Shown one piece after another: positions 61,191 to 64,000 of a stretch of DNA of 64,000 bases (positions are counted from its first letter, which is position 1; the number at the start of each line of letters is the position of its first letter). Position numbers and translations under genes: made by a program. The stretch is from an uncultured Tenacibaculum sp. GTDB lineage: Bacteria > Bacteroidota > Bacteroidia > Flavobacteriales > Flavobacteriaceae. The DNA is taken from contig NZ_CANMAX010000003.1 of assembly GCF_947495995.1 (NCBI RefSeq), positions 62,001 through 126,000 of the forward strand, written 5' to 3'. The notes below the pieces were generated by a model. That model did not search any database. It was given only the letters and a program-made list of their open reading frames with translations, and had not been told where the DNA came from.

Positions 61191-61284
61191 ATTGGTTTTT
61201 AAGTTTTCATCTACTAATCAATAACTGTTCCATGAAATATTTTTGTAACAAAAAATATTTTGTTCGTCCTATAATAAAAAAGTT

Positions 61285-61788
61285 ATGGGAGGATATGGAA
61301 GCATACAACCTTTGTTGAATAGTAATAAAGATTTACTACGAAAGAAAAGTTTATTTAAGGATAAAGGGAAGAACTTAAAATCGGAAGAAGGAAAATTAGA
61401 GTTTGTAAAACTATCTGAAGAAGAACTAGATGCTCTAAAGAATGAAATAAACAAAAAATCGACTAAAGAACGATTGTTAGGTGTTTTTGGAGTAATCTTT
61501 CTTGTTGTTTTTATAGGTTTTACAGCGAATTATCTTATCCAAGGAAATGAAACTTATAAATCTAGTATAGATTCGAAGAATCATCAAATTAGATTAGATG
61601 AATTCAATGTAAATATGAAAAAAGGAGATGAGTTTTATTACCAAGCTCATTATAAGAATGCTTTATTCTTTTACAATAAGAGTTTAGTGTTATTTCCAGA
61701 GAATACTTTGGTGAAAACTAAAATAAACAATTGTTATCGATTACGTTGTGAAAACGAAAATATAGATTGTAACAAATTAGTTCGTTAA
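61285..61788 (+). CDS. Single-pass membrane protein with TPR-like region
   Basis: 167 residues. A basic cytosolic N-terminus of about 65 residues is followed by one transmembrane helix (LLGVFGVIFLVVFIGFTANYL) and a periplasmic TPR-like pair (KKGDEFYYQAHYKNALFFYN, then KSLVLFPENTLVKTKINNCY). I do not recognise a named family. Its 3' end overlaps the convergent truB gene by 12 nt, so no terminator separates them. Confidence 0.68.
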   Translation: MGGYGSIQPLLNSNKDLLRKKSLFKDKGKNLKSEEGKLEFVKLSEEELDALKNEINKKSTKERLLGVFGVIFLVVFIGFTANYLIQGNETYKSSIDSKNHQIRLDEFNVNMKKGDEFYYQAHYKNALFFYNKSLVLFPENTLVKTKINNCYRLRCENENIDCNKLVR

Positions 61789-62469
61789 GCTTTCAATAAA
61801 ACCATCTATACTTTGTGCATTGTCAACTGAAAAATTACCAATTTTAGTGCGTCGTAAAACCGATAAATGAGCTCCAGAACTTAATTCTTGACCGAAATCG
61901 TGAGCTAAAGATCTAATGTATGTTCCTTTGCTACAAACAACTCTAAATTCAACATTATTTGAGTTGATAGCTGTAATTTCAAATTCGAAAACTTCTATTT
62001 CTCGAGATTTAATTTCAGTTGTTTTTCCCTGGCGTGCTAATTCATACAAACGTTTGCCATCTTTCTTAATAGCAGAGAAAATAGGTGGTTTTTGTTGAAT
62101 TTTACCTATAAATTTTTCAGTTGTTTTATGAATTAATTCCGAAGTAATATGTTCTGTAGGAAAAGTTTTATCAATTTCAGTTTCTAAATCGTAACTAGGT
62201 GTAGTGGCCCCCAAAACGATCGTACCTGTATATTCTTTTACTTGTCCTTGATAGGTTTCTATACTTTTAGTTTGTTTTCCGGTACAAATTATTAGTAATC
62301 CTGTAGCTAAAGGATCTAAAGTACCAGCATGACCAACCTTTATTTTCTTAATATCAAAGCGTTTTCTAATATGCCAACGCAGTTTATTTACAACTTGAAA
62401 CGATGTCCATTCTAAAGGTTTATCAATTAATAAAACCTTTCCTTCTTTAAAATCTTCTAAGGTGTTCAT
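61777..62469 (-). CDS. truB: tRNA pseudouridine(55) synthase
   Basis: A 230-residue enzyme that makes pseudouridine 55 in the T loop of tRNAs. The catalytic motif KVGHAGTLDPLATGLLI holds Asp52; KPLEWTSFQVVNKLRW and CSKGTYIRSLAHDFGQ are the other conserved TruB blocks. The C-terminal PUA domain of some TruB proteins is absent, as in other flavobacteria. It begins 2 nt after the uppP stop in a truB-uppP-DUF3098-ftsX group. Confidence 0.95.
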   Translation of the reverse strand: MNTLEDFKEGKVLLIDKPLEWTSFQVVNKLRWHIRKRFDIKKIKVGHAGTLDPLATGLLIICTGKQTKSIETYQGQVKEYTGTIVLGATTPSYDLETEIDKTFPTEHITSELIHKTTEKFIGKIQQKPPIFSAIKKDGKRLYELARQGKTTEIKSREIEVFEFEITAINSNNVEFRVVCSKGTYIRSLAHDFGQELSSGAHLSVLRRTKIGNFSVDNAQSIDGFIESLTN

Positions 62470-62471
62470 TG

Positions 62472-63266
62472 TTATTTAAATAAAGCGTATCCAATAGCGA
62501 TTAAACCTACTATTGCACAGTAAATGGAAAAGTATGAAAGTTTGCTCTTTTTTACTAAAGCTATCATCCATTGACAAGCTAGTAATCCGGTAACAAAAGC
62601 AGCAACAAAACCAGCAGAAATCGGAACAATTTCAGAAGATTGAAAATTAATATCTCCGCCTAAAATATCTTTCGCAATTTTACCAAAAATTAAAGGTACA
62701 ACCATTAAAAATGAAAAACGTGCGGCTTTTGTTCTATCTATTCCTAATAATACAGATGTCGAAATTGTTGCTCCAGACCTAGAAATTCCAGGTAACATTG
62801 CTATTGCTTGAGAAATACCAATAACTAGAGAGTTAGAAAAAGACACATTTTTTTCTGTGTTTTTTGCTTTATCTGCAAACAATAAAAGTAAAGCAGTTAC
62901 TAAAAGCATAAAACCAATTAGTAGTATGTTTTTGCTGAAAAAGGTTTCTAATTGCTCTTCAAACAACAATCCAATAATTACTGCAGGAATCATTGAGATT
63001 ACAATTTTGGCTGAAAATTGAGATTCTTCATTCCATTTAAATTGAAATAAACCTTTGAAAATTTGGGCAACTTCTTTTCTAAAAATTACCAACGTACTTA
63101 AGGCAGTTGCAAAATGCAAAACAACAGTAAAAGTTAAGCTTTCTTTTGGTACAGAATTGTCACCTAAAATAGCTTTTACCAATTCTAAATGTCCACTAGA
63201 TGAAACAGGTAAAAACTCTGTCAATCCTTGAATAATTCCAAGGATAATCGCTTCTAAAATATCCAT
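62472..63266 (-). CDS. uppP: Undecaprenyl-diphosphate phosphatase
   Basis: A 264-residue inner-membrane enzyme that recycles undecaprenyl diphosphate for peptidoglycan synthesis. It shows the UppP motifs QGLTEFLPVSSSGHLEL and MLPGISRSGATIS, with the conserved Glu, Ser/His and Arg residues, and about eight membrane helices. It is separated by 2 nt from the DUF3098 gene and by 2 nt from truB, a tight operon. Confidence 0.95.
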   Translation of the reverse strand: MDILEAIILGIIQGLTEFLPVSSSGHLELVKAILGDNSVPKESLTFTVVLHFATALSTLVIFRKEVAQIFKGLFQFKWNEESQFSAKIVISMIPAVIIGLLFEEQLETFFSKNILLIGFMLLVTALLLLFADKAKNTEKNVSFSNSLVIGISQAIAMLPGISRSGATISTSVLLGIDRTKAARFSFLMVVPLIFGKIAKDILGGDINFQSSEIVPISAGFVAAFVTGLLACQWMIALVKKSKLSYFSIYCAIVGLIAIGYALFK

Positions 63267-63268
63267 AA

Positions 63269-63514
63269 TTACTTTTTAGGATCGGCAAAAATAGCATATA
63301 TTTCAATACCTAAACCAATAATAACAAGAGTAGGCGCTAAACGAATTCTTCTCCAACTATATAGTTCTTCATTAAAAACATTTGGATCATCACTTCCTCC
63401 TCCAGACATTAAAATAAAACCTAGTGCGATTACAGCTAAACCAATTAGCATAATCTTATAATTTCGTTTACCGAATAAAAATTCTGGTTGTTCTGAATTT
63501 TTATTTTTTTCCAT
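63269..63514 (-). CDS. DUF3098 membrane protein
   Basis: 81 residues with two transmembrane helices (YKIMLIGLAVIALGFILM and APTLVIIGLGIEIYAIF) joined by a short loop with GGGSDDPNVFNEELYSWRRI. This matches DUF3098, which is characteristically found between ftsX and uppP in Bacteroidota. Function unknown; the location suggests a link to the cell envelope or division. Confidence 0.9.
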   Translation of the reverse strand: MEKNKNSEQPEFLFGKRNYKIMLIGLAVIALGFILMSGGGSDDPNVFNEELYSWRRIRLAPTLVIIGLGIEIYAIFADPKK

Positions 63515-63517
63515 AGT

Positions 63518-64000
63518 TTAATAATATAAATCGTTGGTTTGTAAGTTTAAGAATCGTTGTGTTGCAAAATAAGTGCTAATCCAAGAAATAAGGAAAGAAG
63601 CAGTTATAATACCACTAGATAAGTAAATTAGTGACATGTAATCTTTCAATAATTCTAAGGCTGGTATGTTTTTATCTATATAATAGATCATTACACCCAA
63701 AGCAATAAGTGCAAGTACAGCACCAATAAAACCTAATCGTATACTTTGCCAAATAAATGGTTTTCTAATAAAACGTTTTGTTGCGCCAACCATTTGCATG
63801 GTTTTAATATTAAAACGTTTTGCATAAATAGAAAGTCGAATAGAACTGTTGATTAAAATCACAGACACAACAGCGAAGAATCCACTTAAAATTAAAAGCC
63901 AAAAACTTATTTTCTTAATGTTTTTGGTAAGTTGTTCGACTAGAGGTTTATCGTAAGAAATGTCTGCAATAAAATCGTTTTTCTCAAACTTAGCTCTAAG
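63518..64000 (-). CDS. ftsX: Cell-division protein FtsX, 5' part beyond window
   Basis: The frame is open to the window edge, so the annotated GTG-like start at 63868 is internal; 161 residues are visible. Three membrane helices can be seen (ISFWLLILSGFFAV, IRLGFIGAVLALIALGVMIYY, LIYLSSGIITASFLISWIS), with the conserved AKRFNIKTMQMVGATKRFI segment of the FtsX/MacB permease fold. FtsX works with FtsE to activate wall hydrolases in division. Confidence 0.9.
   Translation of the reverse strand, partial: LRAKFEKNDFIADISYDKPLVEQLTKNIKKISFWLLILSGFFAVVSVILINSSIRLSIYAKRFNIKTMQMVGATKRFIRKPFIWQSIRLGFIGAVLALIALGVMIYYIDKNIPALELLKDYMSLIYLSSGIITASFLISWISTYFATQRFLNLQTNDLYY

Overview
The window is AT-rich DNA from a member of the Bacteroidota, almost certainly a (probably marine) Flavobacteriaceae. 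The signs are three large secreted proteins with type IX secretion (T9SS) C-terminal tails, an SprB-like adhesin, a SusC/CirA-style TonB receptor with a carboxypeptidase-like N-terminal domain, lipoboxes, -7 boxes of the TAnnTTTG type a short distance upstream of many start codons, few Shine-Dalgarno sequences, and families known mainly from this phylum (DUF6438, DUF4230, DUF3098, SDR-type threonine dehydrogenase). I cannot fix the genus.

Layout. 1-1015: the end of a zinc metallopeptidase and a DUF6438 lipoprotein. 1153-6701: a TPR/HTH membrane regulator, a TonB-dependent receptor and a beta-propeller phytase lipoprotein, probably a phosphate-scavenging unit. 7028-9521: small proteins and a photolyase. 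9824-12373: a T9SS-exported M28 peptidase, then tRNA-Pro. 12587-21010: housekeeping genes (DUF4230, waaA, DUF2911, accC-accB-fabH, rpmF-DUF177, pdxA, ribE). 39454-47841: a prenyl synthase, a TetR-TolC-MFP-RND efflux operon and recX. 47874-60595: a BNR-repeat T9SS protein, two lipoproteins, threonine dehydrogenase, a thioredoxin-like protein and a 1887-residue SprB-repeat T9SS protein. 60654-64000: a beta-barrel protein, a TPR protein, truB, uppP, DUF3098 and the 3' part of ftsX.

Accessory region 1 (21030-33214) is a large cluster for cysteine-rich exported peptides. It holds 21 intact precursor genes plus one decayed copy, all on the minus strand. Every intact precursor has an exactly 23-residue cysteine-free leader of the MKKSILNLGKALNK type ending in GG or GS, followed by a variable core. 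Twenty of the 21 cores carry an even number of cysteines (4, 6 or 8). The cluster encodes a peptidase-containing (C39) ABC exporter, an HlyD-type adaptor and a VKOR-thioredoxin fusion that would form disulfides. No lanthionine, radical-SAM or YcaO enzyme is present. Five copies of an RNA-like element with a covarying hairpin and loop-to-tail pairing (a probable pseudoknot) lie 27-30 nt before the first precursor of each block. Hairpins stand between precursor blocks and the transporter genes and may keep precursors in excess. A PAS-LuxR regulator is encoded divergently.

Accessory region 2 (33372-39092) is a candidate defence island. It contains an XRE controller with two ATGAC-N6-GTCAT operators, a C5 DNA methyltransferase, a 940-residue protein with two separate GHKL ATPase modules (one MORC/Hsp90-like, one histidine-kinase-like), and a degenerate receiver protein whose C-terminus carries a HEPN-type RNxxxH motif. 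No classical restriction nuclease is visible, so the receiver-HEPN protein is the best candidate effector. The island ends beside a CAT-anticodon tRNA gene.
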